DNA of 64,000 nucleotides from Hydractinia symbiolongicarpus. Its lineage: Eukaryota; Cnidaria; Hydrozoa; Anthoathecata; Hydractiniidae. The stretch's first letter is position 1, and each line of letters opens with the position of its first letter. Shown here one piece after another: positions 1-11,611 of this stretch. Below the pieces are notes generated by a model that did no database searches, had not been told where the DNA came from, and saw nothing but the letters and a program-made list of their open reading frames with translations. A program made the position numbers and the translations under genes. The DNA is taken from the NCBI RefSeq assembly GCF_029227915.1, contig NC_079876.1, positions 36,563,828 to 36,627,827 of the forward strand. Direction: 5' to 3'.

Positions 1-1195
1 CCCTGTTTGTTTATGTGTCCATGAGTGTGTAAGTGTATGAAATATTTGTGCTTGTTGTTATTATGTCTAAATAGTAATGACAAAAATAATATAAGGGCAA
101 TAACAAAATAAATTTCAAATAAATAAAGCTATGTCAAATACCTGACATTTTCTTTTCCGGCGTTTAAAGCAGGCTTTGTTCTTCAATATCCATTTTTATT
201 AATAATAAATTTATTAGTAACAGCTAAAGGAAAATATTAAAAACTAATTGAATTTTACTGCAGTAATGGTTCAGTAGCAACTGTTGTGTCCACGACCAGG
301 AATAACAATAACAGATATTTTAGAAAGAATAGTCTAAAAATAACATTGGGAATGGTAAAGTAAAATTGAAATTTCATTGTAAAATGTGCCTTGGCTTTTA
401 GTTCATGATTAGCATATGTAACGCAACTACCTCTTTAAAAATATTTGTGTGAGTTTTAGTATCGGCTGAATCGTTGCCAAAAGTATTTGAATTCGGTATA
501 TCTGGTAAAAAAATATTTTATTTTTACATAAGGAAGAAAAACATTGTTGAAAAGAGCAAATGGTTTTTTTTCTTTATGAGCATAACGAATTTAAGTTTAA
601 TTTAAAATTCAGACGGATAATTAATACTTGTCTTGCCTTATTCAGGTTAGGGTCTGATTAATCACAGAAACATCTAACCTATATGCAATTATTATTTTCA
701 AAGTAATTTAGAGCACATCACAACTATCACACAATAAGTAAGACTAGCTGTTTCCCGTGGAAGAATCCACTGTATTCTCATTTAATTTATGTAACAGATA
801 TACGTCCATCAAAAAACAAACAATACAGCAGTGCGCATCTCACATCTGCATTATTATATAAATGAACAAAAAAATTAAAGGTGTTTAACAACTGCAGTAT
901 ATATGTGACATTTACAATCTAAATCTACTAAAATTAATTGCTCTGACCATTCGACCAATGCGAAGATTATTCGGAAAGAAGTTTAAAAAAGCATTTCAAA
1001 ATACATCTCACCCATGAAATATAAATCACTCAAAACGTCACATACAAAAAATGTCAAACACAAATATCTCTCATTGTATATGTTATAATCAGTTAGTTTA
1101 TTGCAAACCCTGCCAAGTCCTGTGAAACAACAGCAATCAATCTATAAGTTAATTTTATGTCAATTTTTGCACCAAATTTGCAACACAAATACAAA
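1..1195. other. AT-rich DNA with no recognised gene
   Basis: I see no coding exon, RNA gene or clear element here. Stops are frequent in all frames, and the sequence is A/T-rich with short homopolymer runs. Confidence 0.5.
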
Positions 1196-1199
1196 TTCT

Positions 1200-2780
1200 A
1201 AATAATAAATAAATAAATAATCTCTTATCTTGGTCCTTCACATACCGACGGTCTCCAACAAAAGTTTAATCAAAATGTAAATAATGAGAGGTAGCGACAA
1301 AATCAAAGTTTGCAGATTTTAATTATTTTGGTACATATATCTACTGCATATGCCCTCTAAAACAATATTTTAATCCAAAATGCCAATGAAAAACAGTTTG
1401 CAACAAAAGTCAGTTATTTCGATGATACTGCACACACTCTTTCCCCACAAAAGCTTCACAAACTGTAAAAAAAAAGAATGGTAGTAGGGAGTGCCTCTGA
1501 TTCAACAAAAATCAGTTTTTTGACATTTTGCATGTTGTTAAATCTTACACAAAATTTCAAAAAACTACTATTTCACATTTAAATCGAGAAGGATCAGTCA
1601 TTTCGGTATATTGCACGGAGTCCTTCCCGATAAGAATTTATACAAAATATAGAAAAACAAAGCTTGCAAGGTGTAAAATCGAATTCTTCTTCTGTGTATA
1701 TATGGTCCTTCCTCGCAAAATTAACATAAAATGTCAAAAAGATTCAGATATAATATCTAACACAACAAAAATCAGTTCTATCAGTAATGTCATGCCATTG
1801 TCTTCCACAAAATGTTCCCCTTAAAGTTTCACAGACACAGCCTGTAAATTAAAAACAACTAAGATCAGGTATTTTGATACCATTTTGTCCCAAATAATTT
1901 ATATAAAATGTAAAAATTGAGTGGTAAAACAGAAATTTGCAAAATTCCATTATTTTATATGTATATATTGTATATTATATGCCTTCTACAACAATAAGTT
2001 AATTCAAAATGTCAAAAAGAATAAAAAAATAGCTTACAAAAAAATGGTTGTTTTTAGTAATTCTAAATTAAGAAAAGTCAGTTCTTTTAGCATACTGATT
2101 ATGTCTTTGCGCACAAACTCTTACATGAAAAATTCAAAACCACAATTTGAAACAAATTAAATTTACATTTTAAAAAGAAGTAATTTGAACTGAACTTTAT
2201 TTTCAGAAACTTTTGCAGGAAAAGAACTTTGCAAATAAAAAAAAGAATCAGGAAAATGTTTAAAATTTTCAGGGTTAATAACGTTTGGTGGGTTTTGTTG
2301 GAATTTCACAAAAGCAAAACAGTTTGTATATATTATATATACCATGTATATAAATAAAAAGTTACCCCAGCCTTCCCTGTACATTTTTTACCATAAATGT
2401 AAAAAAACATGTAAATCCTTCCCCCGCCTCCCACTAAAAGATAAATAAATAAGTAATCAAAAACCCATGTAAATATATACTGCAACAAAATCAAAATATG
2501 TGAAAAAGCTACGTAAATCCCCCCATAATGTCAAAAACCTCTATCAATTAAGAATTAAAAAAAACAGGTTTTTTCCGTGTTAGCATGTAGTAACTCTCAC
2601 GAAAAGGTTTAAAGTTTTCTTAAAAAAACACAAAATGTCGTAAACAAAAACATTTAAGTAAGAACATCTAGAACATCAGAATTACTACATGTTAAATAAA
2701 AATTCTTTTGTCATACTGCATGCAACCGATGTAAGTTTAGTTACACAAAATGTGAAAAATACATTATATATATATTTGAA
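1200..2780. repeat. Old degenerate tandem repeat, period roughly 85-110 bp
   Basis: A recurring order of short words is visible: AAAATCAGTT with a T-rich stretch, then a word like TATACTGCATAT, then a TCCTTCCCCACAAAA-like word, then ATACAAAATGTCAAAAA. Recognisable copies begin near 1290, 1400, 1508, 1594, 1680, 1770, 1862, 1945, 2078, 2560 and 2695. The copies are strongly diverged, with indels, so the exact period is uncertain. The open frames at 1528-1824 and 1921-2160 lie inside this repeat and look like by-products of it, not genes. Confidence 0.5.
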
Positions 2781-2929
2781 TAAAAAAGAGTCCTTAAACT
2801 ATCCTTAAATATTATAAATACTTTCTCAAAAGGTCTTGTAGCTTCTTATATCTTCTTATTTAGGCTTAAAAGGTCAAGTCAAATAAGTTACAGCCATATT
2901 CCTAGCAAAGACCACTAAGATAAACTAAT

Positions 2930-3140
2930 AGCTGCATGTAAAAGCAACATAAAATTCACAGGTTAGCTAGGTCTACTGGGAATATTTAATTTAAAGCTAA
3001 CATTAGCTAGCTACAGCAGCTAATAGCTGGTTACTTAAACTGGAGACTTAGCTAGGTATAAAGAACATGGCTACATATATATAAATTCCTAGCTGGCTAG
3101 CTAGCTAGTTGTTGGTGGTGGTTGGCTTTTTATAATGCTA
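2930..3140. repeat. TAGC-rich simple-sequence tract
   Basis: The stretch is full of GCTAGCTA-type words (TTAGCTAGCTA, AATAGCTGG, CTGGCTAGCTAGCTAG), with the densest run near 3090-3110. Similar tracts recur near 14080-14130, 14475-14560 and 30815-31045, so this is a habit of several dispersed repeats in the window. No gene is seen. Confidence 0.5.
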
Positions 3141-4640
3141 GCTATAAAACATGTCTGGCAACAATAATATAATCAAAACTGAAAATAAAACATGAAAAAA
3201 CCTTACAGAACCTTGCTATGATTAATTTATAAAACCGTGCTCTTCTTCAAATGTTTTTTTAAAGATTTATTTTGAATGTAAGAGTAGAGAATACTCAAAA
3301 AGAACAGCCATCTTTTTCGTAAACACAATTTCCGTTTTATGCTAGGAACTTCATTTAACAGTCCGTATGCTTTGTGAATATCTAATACCGTTTCATATGT
3401 AGCGATACCTATATATATATGCTAACATAGAGTTTTTTGGCATAAGGGTATATATATTTATATTGTTATTAGCAGCGGGTTATATATTTACACCTTATGT
3501 GCGATTTCTATGAAGTACATCCCTAATCTTTTTAGTTAAATTTTAGCGTACAGCCACGTCATAAGAAAGTAACCCGTGATTTCCGTGTCGTGGACTCACA
3601 GTTTTAGTCACGCAAGGGAATTAATATATAAGATAATAGACTCCTTTTAATGTTTTGTCGTGTTCAAGTATGTATTAAAAGCCCTTATTGGGTCAAATTT
3701 TTTTTCAGAGACACAGATTAATAAGACTTTAAAGTTTATTTAATTTTTCACGATTTTCTTAAGCTTAAAAAGCCAAAATTAAAAAAAAATTGTCTTAAAT
3801 TCATTACAATTGTCTAAAATAAAATTAGGATGAAATAACAGCCATTTCCATAATAACACATCTAGTAGCTTTAAACATAAGAATATACACCATAAAATGG
3901 CAGAACGTTCGCAATAGAAAATTACCTGGGGCTGTTAATTGAAAAGAAAAACGATTGCAACAAAAAATATTGAACTTTTTGCATAATTATCAGTAATAAT
4001 TCTTTGTGAAATGTAAACGAAACAAATACCCCTGTGCGTTTTCCTTTTTTCCCCTTATTTTGATTCTACAGATTTTTAACCTTTAAAAGTTCTCCTGATT
4101 ATTTTAAAAATAGATATTCGAAATAATTTATGTCATAAATTTTTTTAAAGCCTTTAGTTCAAATAAATAATTTAATTTTATGCCTTAATATGCTAATCAT
4201 TTAACGAAGTGCACCACGTGAAGGTAAGCCATAGGACTTTGCACTTCACCTAAAAGAAAAAGAGATGCATGTCTAACACAACATTCATAAAAATGCACCC
4301 TTACTGTACTTTTAGGATTTACGACTTATATTTGGCATTATGAAAATTTTAAAAAGCCAAAATAAATATCTGCAAAAGAGTAGTATCATCAGCATTTTCA
4401 GGGTTGTAGCACTTTCCCCAGAACTCCCTATTCATTTAATGTGAATAAGACATTTCTTTCTCAAGACTTTTTTTTGTCAGATAAAAACCTCCCTATTCGA
4501 CTCTAAGACTCTACCAAACCCTGATTATTTTTTTCTGACGTGCCTTACAAATTCGTAAGACATGGGTGCACCAGATAGCAACGTGTCCCCTATCGACAGT
4601 GCACGCTACTCTCATGTTGCACAAAAGGGCATGTTAGTAC
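3141..4640. other. No recognised gene
   Basis: AT-rich sequence with no supported exon. A short inverted repeat (GAAGTGCA near 4206 and TGCACTTC near 4240) is present, but nothing shows what it does. Confidence 0.4.
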
Positions 4641-4662
4641 AATTACTCTAACACGTCAACCT

Positions 4663-4704
4663 TTTGCACTTTGTACAACATGGCAGATAGATATAAAGTG
4701 CAAA
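4663..4704. other. Inverted repeat downstream of the helicase relic
   Basis: TTTGCACTTT at 4663-4672 pairs perfectly with AAAGTGCAAA at 4695-4704, leaving a 22-nt loop. It lies about 60 bp past the stop of the Helitron helicase relic. Helitrons carry a short hairpin just before their 3' CTRR end, but that hairpin is normally more GC-rich with a smaller loop, and I could not place a CTRR end next to this one. Its link to the element is therefore only possible. Confidence 0.35.
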
Positions 4705-4765
4705 GTATTGAATTTCTGCTAAGCATAAAATATTTGCATCATTGTCTATTACATTATTGTATGAA

Positions 4766-7280
4766 TTATGTAAGAATTTGACGGTAAACCACATTTTGAG
4801 TATAACATTCCCTATTAAAAAACCCTTGCCTGGATGAGGGAACAACACTTACTCGAACAACACCAAATGCTCTTGCTCTAGAAAAAGCAACATACAGCTG
4901 ACCATGAGAAAAACATGGCCTGCGCAACAATATTCCAACCTTTTCAAAGGTTTGACCTTGTGCCTTGTTTATTGTCATAGCATAAGACAGCCTTAGTGGA
5001 AGCTGTCTGCGACGTAAAACAAAAGGCATACCTGTATCCGAAGGTGCAAGTTGTACCCTTGGAATAAGTACCCTATCTCCAATGGCATTTCCAGTGAGTA
5101 CTTCAGCATCGACACAGTTGTCATGAAGACGTCTTATAATTAGTCGAGTGCCATTACATAAACCATTATTTATGTTTATGTTTCTTAATAACATAACAAT
5201 GGCACCAGTTTTTAATTTAAGGCAATGAGGAGGCATACCTGAAGGTGTGATACTATTTAAAAATTCTACCGGATATTGATTCCGTTCCTCCTCCTCATCA
5301 CACACAACATCATCTGCGCTAAAATAAACTTTTTCTTCACCAGGCAACAGCGCCAACACCTGATCATTAATGATAAGTGAGTCATCATTTGTGGGTGTTA
5401 GTACCACAGATGATGCCATAATTTCCGGTGAAAGATCCCTAAACAAAGTATCAACAATACACTCATTTTGTATCACACATTGGGATGGCACTTCAATTGC
5501 ACCTTGGAAAGGTTCTTGCTCCCGAACAGGTAAAACACCTTTCCCAAGTTGCAGAAGCCATGCAGCAAATTGTTGTTCTCCTGGCCTTGTTCTCATGTTT
5601 CGATGTAATCGAAATTCTTTAACCAAGTGTTATAATGGAGAACTTTTTAAACACATGTCCACAATTTCAGTTGGTTTTCCTTTTCTGACAACAGGCAGTA
5701 ACTGTGAAAAATCACCACCTAAAAGAACAACTTTACCTCCAAATGGAAGCTCATTATTACAAATATCTTGTAGAAGACGATCTATTGCATGAAAAGCATG
5801 CTTAGGAATCATGGAAGCTTCATCAAGTAAAAAGAGACTCTTTTGTCGCAATTCTGCAGCATAAGCAGAAACCGGGGTTATGCTGCATGTACTGTTCTCT
5901 ACAATAGGAACAGGTAACATGAATGGTGGTACCCTTTTTCAAAAGTGTTGCTGCTATGCCAGTAAATGCAGCAGTTCCAACTTGAAAACCTCTACCTGTA
6001 AGTTCAGAAATAAGGTAATTATAAGTAAAGGTTTTACCACTACCACCAGCACCTTCTAAATAAAACAGACGGTTGTTTTGGGCTGCATTGTTAGCAACAT
6101 TTACAACAGCTTCTATGACTGCATTAGCCAGTGCAGTCTGTTCGTCAGTAAGTTGAGCCCTTAGTTGAGAAGCTCTTTCAGCCTCCATAGCTACATCAAT
6201 GTTTTCAGCTGGGGGTAATTCATCTAAATGAGGAAGATTATAATCAGTAAGAGATTTACCAAATTGCCTAAGTACAGAATTAATATCTTGAAGCAGCCTG
6301 TACTCAGCCTGTTCCTCATTCATGTACATACGTACAGCCTGTTCCTCATTCATGTACATACGTACTTCAGATGGAGCACGGTTTTGTGCTGCTGCCTGAT
6401 TTAATTCTTCAGCTTCAACTTTAGCCATGTACCTATAGGCAGCAGCAAACGGGCTTACTCTGTCCATAACATCTTGAACAGTTTGCATCACGTCTTCACG
6501 ACAGCCATTATTTTCTTGGCGTGCCATTCTTTCGTTGAGAGCCCTACCTGCTTCATAAATATAAAGTTGGTTAAAAACAGGGGTTTGTCCTTCAGGAGAA
6601 TGAAGACCCCCAACACGATGCCATATTTGACCACAGATACGAAAGCATGGTGGTCCACGGCCAGGTGGGGGGCGAAGGTTTGCTCCAAAAGAAGCAAAGG
6701 CAACGGCACTATTATACTTACGTATATTTGACTGAAAGTTTTTCGCCTGAACAGTATCTGTATTTGTTAATAATTCCCCAAGCTGCTGAGGGTAAGGAGA
6801 CAAATGATCTAATGCAACTTTACCAGTGTGACAACATTTAAAACAATTTTCATTTTCAAACTTTAAAGCTTGACAATACTCACATTTTTTGTCCATAGCA
6901 CCTAAAAAATATAAATTAGGCAATACATTTTGACGTGCAATATTATAATACGGCGCATTTCGGCGAGCACGAACAGCAGCATGCCTTTGGATATCTGCCT
7001 GGTTTCTATTTACTACCTGTTCAACATTTTGCCTTTGTCGAACAACAGCTTGCCTCTCAGCATTTCGACGTCGTCTATTGGCAGCATGCTCACCATTTTC
7101 CACTTGACGTGCAACAACATGTCGTTCAGCATCCTGAGCACGTCTATTAGCAGACTGCTCATTAATTTCAGCAATACGCACAGATGCGACACGTTGTGCA
7201 AGTCTACGCCTAGCTAAAGACACATCATCAAAAATTGATGCACGTGGTATGAGGCCGTTGAAGAGTTGCCATAGGAACTC
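4766..7280 (-). pseudogene. Helitron Rep/helicase protein relic, Pif1 helicase kept, Rep domain lost
   Basis: Helitron transposase is normally one protein that nicks DNA with an HUH/Rep domain and unwinds it with a C-terminal Pif1 helicase. The minus-strand frame is open from 7280. It shows Arg-rich repeats (ANRR..AER..ARQ type), a Cys-rich finger (CEYCQALKF...CFKCCH), and the Helitron N-terminal blocks SNIRKYNSAVAFASFGAN and CFRICGQIWHR. It then jumps straight to the helicase: Walker A GAGGSGKT near 6030-6053, DEAS, GGDFSQLLPVV, NMRTRPGEQQF and the final block SYAMTINKAQGQTFEKVG...YVAFSRA. The expected several hundred residues with HUH and the catalytic tyrosines are absent. There is a frameshift or small deletion near 5920 (after GTTIH) and an in-frame TAA at 5627-5629. 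The single long frame, the breaks and the lost domain mark a dead, non-autonomous Helitron piece and not cellular PIF1. Element ends were not found. Confidence 0.85.
6305..6364 (-). repeat. 30-bp tandem duplication inside the helicase relic
   Basis: Positions 6305-6334 and 6335-6364 are identical 30-mers. Read on the minus strand they duplicate the peptide RMYMNEEQAV in frame. Perfect identity suggests a recent slippage event in an already decaying gene. Confidence 0.9.
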
Positions 7281-7289
7281 TTAAAAAAC

Positions 7290-8046
7290 TCCAAGCTAAA
7301 ACCAGATTTTAATTGCAAGATCACAAGATGCCCTCAACCGAAACTAAAGTTTGTAATGGGCTGGTCTACGGCTTACTGCATGCGTTGCTTTGACTGTCGA
7401 TTTGCGTGGAAAATCTGGGGAATATTTGCAACATCACATCATAATAAAACTAGAAATTTTATGCAGACCATGTCCGAAAGGGCGTTTTATTGCATGTTAA
7501 ACAATATGTTTTAATAAACGCCTAGCGCAATAACATTAGTCTTCCGACCACGAAAAAAGAGAGTTTTCCATCACATATATTCTCAAATTTTTGTCCTTCA
7601 AACGTACTCGGCACAAAATGGCAATTTGGCGTCAAGTTTAAACAAAGTACGCATATATATTGCGCTTGCTGCTCAGTGACTAAATCGGAGGGCTCTACAA
7701 TTTTGCCAGCAGCCTGTTTAACTTTTTTTTCAGCAAAACAAGCGCCGAAAGCTGATTAGTTATATATGCTATAAGTTTAAAGAAACGTGTGCTCACGTTT
7801 TAGCAATTATTTTTACTGATTTTGTGTCCTCTGAGATAATGTTTCCCTTCTTACTAGCTGTTTTTTCCACATTTGTTAATCTTTTTGTTGATTGATACAG
7901 TAAAATCACACTAACCAAAAGAAAGTATCATCCTTTTTAACTAAATCATTTATATTATGTAAATATATTTTTCTCTTTTTTAGGAAAATTAGTTCTTTGC
8001 ATCTGTGTCAAAGTTTTGAATGTGAAAATGAAACGTTGGAGAAAGT
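7290..8046. other. No recognised gene
   Basis: The stretch upstream of the helicase relic has no supported exon. The 5' TC end of the Helitron would be expected in or beyond this stretch, but I cannot place it. Confidence 0.4.
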
Positions 8047-8080
8047 CATTTCGCGAGGTTATTGATAACCTCGCGAAATG
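8047..8080. other. Perfect 34-bp palindrome
   Basis: CATTTCGCGAGGTTAT at 8047-8062 is followed by TG and then its exact reverse complement at 8065-8080. The arms contain the TTTCGCGA word, unusual for its CpG content in this AT-rich neighbourhood. It could be a foldback left by a transposon or a dimeric protein-binding site (TTTCGCG resembles E2F-type sites). The open frame starting at 8078 begins inside the arm and is not supported as a gene. Confidence 0.85.
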
Positions 8081-8779
8081 GTTTGTTTTCAGCTCGGGCT
8101 TATATTTTGTTTGACGTTATTTACAGTAGTCTCATGCAATTCCTTTTATTTAACTCTTTATCCTTGTATACGTTTTTTTGTTTCCGATGAGGAAAGAAAT
8201 TGTGTCCTTCCTCTTTTTTATAGCAATCTGATCAAGAAGTCCCTATACTTCTTGTTGCATGATGTTTAAGCTATAAAATAGGCTCCTTTTTCTCATTATT
8301 TTTCTAACCGAGGCTATCAATACAAAAGAGAAAGAACAAATACTAATAGTTATTTTTTGCTAATTTAAACACGTTTATTTTGTCGTTGGTGAGTTTTAAC
8401 TTACCAGAACTTATTAGAAAAGAACTAAGTATAAAATACTGCTCATCATTTTTACGTGGACAGCCTATTTCGTTTCTTTTCATCTCAATCTTTAGGTGAG
8501 TGTATTTTCCGTGACAATATTGTCTGTGTTATTAGGAACTGGAAATTACGAGTCAACATCTGAATGTCGGCAGTACCTTGCAGTACATTTATAACAATCA
8601 AATCATCACCATCTTTGATGTAGTGGAAATTGAGCATAATGAAAATTGTTGAGTGATTGTTTCCTGTGTCTTTACATAAATGGGAAGTAGGTTACATTTT
8701 TTGGTAGTTTTGTAGTTATATATATAGTTATAGTTTTGAGGCTTATTCGGGAGTGGAGGCTTAATCGATCATTTACGGT
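8081..8779. other. No recognised gene
   Basis: AT-rich sequence with no exon or element that I can support. Confidence 0.4.
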
Positions 8780-9165
8780 ATACAGATGTGTGACACGGTA
8801 TACCTTTACTTAGCGCTTACCGTAGTGTTAACAACGGGATACAGTTTTTTGGGGAAATGGATATTATCACTATGCGGATATGGGATACGGTTTACCTATA
8901 ATAAGCACTTCCTCAGGTGATGCCATTAATTTTATAACTTTCACGGAAACTTATTTAATAAAGTATGACAGGGTAACAACGGGTTGCACTGTGCGCGTCA
9001 TTCGACTAACGACATACTGCATATCTATAGTTACAACGCTCTACCTGGATGTGTGCCACAGCTTGCTGCTCTTATTAAGCGCTCCACCAAGTGTTTACCC
9101 CAGGATCACATAATTACTTGTAGCTTAACCCGGTGTTTCGACGCCGTGTACTGTCTATCTTATTA
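8780..9165 (-). repeat. Inverted copy of the CCGGCGT repeat family
   Basis: Read on the minus strand, this stretch shows GGCGTCGAAACACCGGG, then AGCTACAAGTAAT, a CAAGCTGTGGCACACAT word, GGTAGAGCG, and ATGCAGTATGTCGTTAG followed by CAACCCGTTGTTACCC. The same ordered words occur on the plus strand at 11558-11679 and through 12400-13480. It is therefore a diverged copy of that family, in opposite orientation, on the other side of the tetraspan gene. Confidence 0.55.
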
Positions 9166-9528
9166 AAAGTGTTACTGATATTTCTTAGCAATTTTTTAGA
9201 AACCTCATTACGGATTGAAATAATTAATTCATTTATCTTAATTTGCTAACTCAATTAAATAAAAAAATTAAATGATTAATACTATTATTTTATTACGCCA
9301 TTTGGAATATGACCCCGTGATCGTAATTCTGATTTGTTATTACCAAACCTCCTTGATGGTTGCAGTATGGCGTACTTAGTTTACAAGTCCATCATAAGTT
9401 TTCAAACCCCATTGCGAAAGAATGTATTTTATTTCCAGTGAATAATGTAAGTGATTACTATGTTTTATTATTAAAGTGTTTTTGATCCATATCTTCAAAT
9501 CAACTTTACAATAGACAATGCCATTATC

Positions 9529-9534
9529 TTTATT
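9529..9534 (-). promoter_or_regulatory. Candidate polyadenylation signal
   Basis: TTTATT on the plus strand is AATAAA on the minus strand, 17 nt past the stop codon of the tetraspan gene. A second AATAAA lies at about 9463-9468. Either could end the transcript. Confidence 0.45.
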
Positions 9535-9550
9535 TCCGTGCATTATTCAA

Positions 9551-10879
9551 TCAAAAATTATTGTAGGAATATTGTAATGCAGCGTAGCCGTTTTCGGTGG
9601 TTCCTGGAACTGGTGGGCCAATTGGAGGTCTTTGCGACATTGATCTGACAGGTGTCAAAATAAATTGCTCACCCGAGGTGCTTGTAACCAGCGTTTGGTT
9701 TTGCTGCGGTTGCGGAGCCATTGTGTTTTGGAAAACTGTATCTCGTGATGTTGCTTGAAACATCTGAGCATTTGATTCTTGTCCTAAAACAAAAAAAAAA
9801 CATAAAATAATTTCGTTTATGCTTTTATTGCAAGCTTTAAGTTGATCATACACATGCGGTTGTATGACCTGTTAACCTGATAAATTACCTATGCCTGCTG
9901 CAAGTAATTTTACATTTGTTTCCAATCGCATCTAATATAAAAAAATCCCATAACTCATTTAGTTTTCTGTCTGCCACATCTTTAGCAGCCTTTCCTACCC
10001 CTTTTCATGTTCAAATCAAGTGAGTTCAACTTGAGCAATAAAAAAGGGGAACATGAAAGTTACCTGAAGTATACAGCTTTGTTTTGTGTAGCCATTAATA
10101 AGTTTATAAAATTTACGTTTAATACGCTAGATACTTATATTCACAAATTAATTCAGGATGTTTTCTTTGGTTCCCTTTTTTAGGCGTAAAGATGTTGGTG
10201 AACTATTAAACTAACCTGATCTATGGCTGCAGCAGTTATAAACTTTAAAACCATACACTGTGGCTGCAATTGAAATAGCCATCTCCAACAGGTGTAGTGC
10301 TAAAAGCAATGCATATACAACGTTTCCATAATCAGGACTCTTCCGGCAATTTTTTGGACTACGACGGCCACATTTAGCATACATTCTAAAACCAGAAAAA
10401 TTAAAAAGAATAAGAACAAAAGTTATCCCACTTTATGCGCAATATATATTACTCACACAACTCCAGCTACTGATGTGCCAAAAGCCAAGAAAGTTAAAAT
10501 GATTGATGTAATTGCGAAAGCATTAAACGTCCCGACTAATCCTCGCCCTTGTGATTTGGGACGAGTACACACAGCCAATATTCCAGTAGCAATGATCCAG
10601 AACGACGCAATAAGTGAAGTATGGTGTTGATTTATTGGAACATCCTTTATCCGTAGTGCACCGTACATACTAACGCTGAAACCAAATGTTAGAACACCAG
10701 CGATAATTAGAACGTTGCCTATTAATAAAATGTTAAGTCTAAAGCTTGTTATGAAACCAGACTTTGTTATAATGTCAAGATTTGATGTTTAACGTAGTAT
10801 ACTTACCAAGTTTGGAAATAATTCGCAGACGTTTTGTTCGAAGGGCGGAGTTCACTATAGTAGGTTGTTGAGTTGTCAT
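9551..10879 (-). CDS. CD20/MS4A-like four-membrane-span protein, four exons
   Basis: The model is 10879-10807, 10718-10457, 10385-10216 and 9783-9551. All introns have GT..AG borders (donors GTAAGT, GTGAGT, GTTAGT), phases agree at every junction, and the product is 245 aa with no stop. The basic cytoplasmic N-terminus (RTKRLR, about 14-19) is followed by membrane spans near 26-46, 58-75, 88-112 and 133-158. A short loop separates spans 1 and 2. The larger loop between spans 3 and 4 carries Cys117 and Cys125, a plausible disulfide as in CD20. Span 4 (LLLALHLLEMAISIAA) and the following CC at 163-164 resemble the MS4A family, whose members act as plasma-membrane or endosomal channel, adaptor or signalling proteins. 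The cytoplasmic tail is Gln/Pro-rich and ends with YAAL, a YxxPhi sorting-type motif. The start is the first ATG before the basic segment. The gene model is strong. The family call rests on topology and short motifs, so another tetraspan family is possible. Confidence 0.72.
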
Positions 10880-11274
10880 TCTCAAGTAAACTAAAATCAC
10901 CGTATGTTTGTTAACACAAGGAAGGTAATATAGTTGGTTTTTTTACAACTTATTTTACAGGACATTTAAAGGAGTAAAGAATATACAATAACAAAAGAAT
11001 TTACCTTTCCAAAATTCCTTGCTCAAAACACAATGTTTTCCTCTTACAGCTGTATTGGTATGAAAGTAGAATTATTGATTGCAATAGATTAGCCTCCTTT
11101 TTAATTAGTTAAAGGTATAAAAACAACGTACTATTATGAATACAACTGCTGCAAACGAAACCAGATTGTTATTATAATTACGCAAGTAAATAAGGTGGTT
11201 TTATATCTAATTTACTTTTCTTAGGGTAAGACAATGGACGAAAGCTAATTGATTAGTATCGTCACAGTGTAATT
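10880..11274. other. Upstream flank of the tetraspan gene
   Basis: This stretch should hold the promoter or a 5' UTR exon of the minus-strand gene. A minus-strand donor-like AAAG|GTAAAT occurs near 11003-11009 and could end an untranslated exon. I cannot confirm a transcription start, and no coding sequence is seen. Confidence 0.3.
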
Positions 11275-11557
11275 ACTTTTCTAATTGCGGAGAGTAGTGA
11301 AGCAAGCGCAGCAAGCTGAGCGAAGCGCAGCCTATTTTCTCATTAAAGCGAAAGGTTGTATAGGATTTCCGCGTCTCGCCCCTATACATCAAAATTATCA
11401 AGCACTTTTCCCCACGGTTTCGATTTCGTCCACTTTGGTTTTGTCTCCCACCAATTTAATCTGGTTGTGTTTCCGTAAATTTCTAATTAGGCGAGAAAAC
11501 ATGAATTTAAAACGGCAATGGGGAGTTTTTGTTATTATTTAAATACTAGCCAGGAAA

Positions 11558-11577
11558 CCCGGCGTCGAAACGCCGGG
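11558..11577. other. GC-rich hairpin CCCGGCGT-CGAA-ACGCCGGG
   Basis: A perfect 8-bp stem closes a CGAA tetraloop. Decayed versions recur at about 9127-9145 (minus orientation) and near 12535. It is thus a conserved landmark of this repeat family, perhaps a terminal hairpin or binding site. Confidence 0.7.
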
Positions 11578-11611
11578 GTAGGCTACAAATAACGGCTGTT
11601 GAATTAATAAA

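Noticed and set aside
4663-4704. Hairpin as the 3' terminus of the Helitron
   Set aside because: The loop is too long, the stem is not GC-rich, and no CTRR end follows at the usual distance. It is kept only as an inverted repeat.
5370-5792. 140-codon plus-strand open frame
   Set aside because: It is the antisense shadow of the Helitron helicase relic, whose motifs are on the minus strand.
8078-8269. 63-codon plus-strand open frame
   Set aside because: It begins within the palindrome arm, is a short hydrophobic run typical of T-rich DNA, and has no domain.
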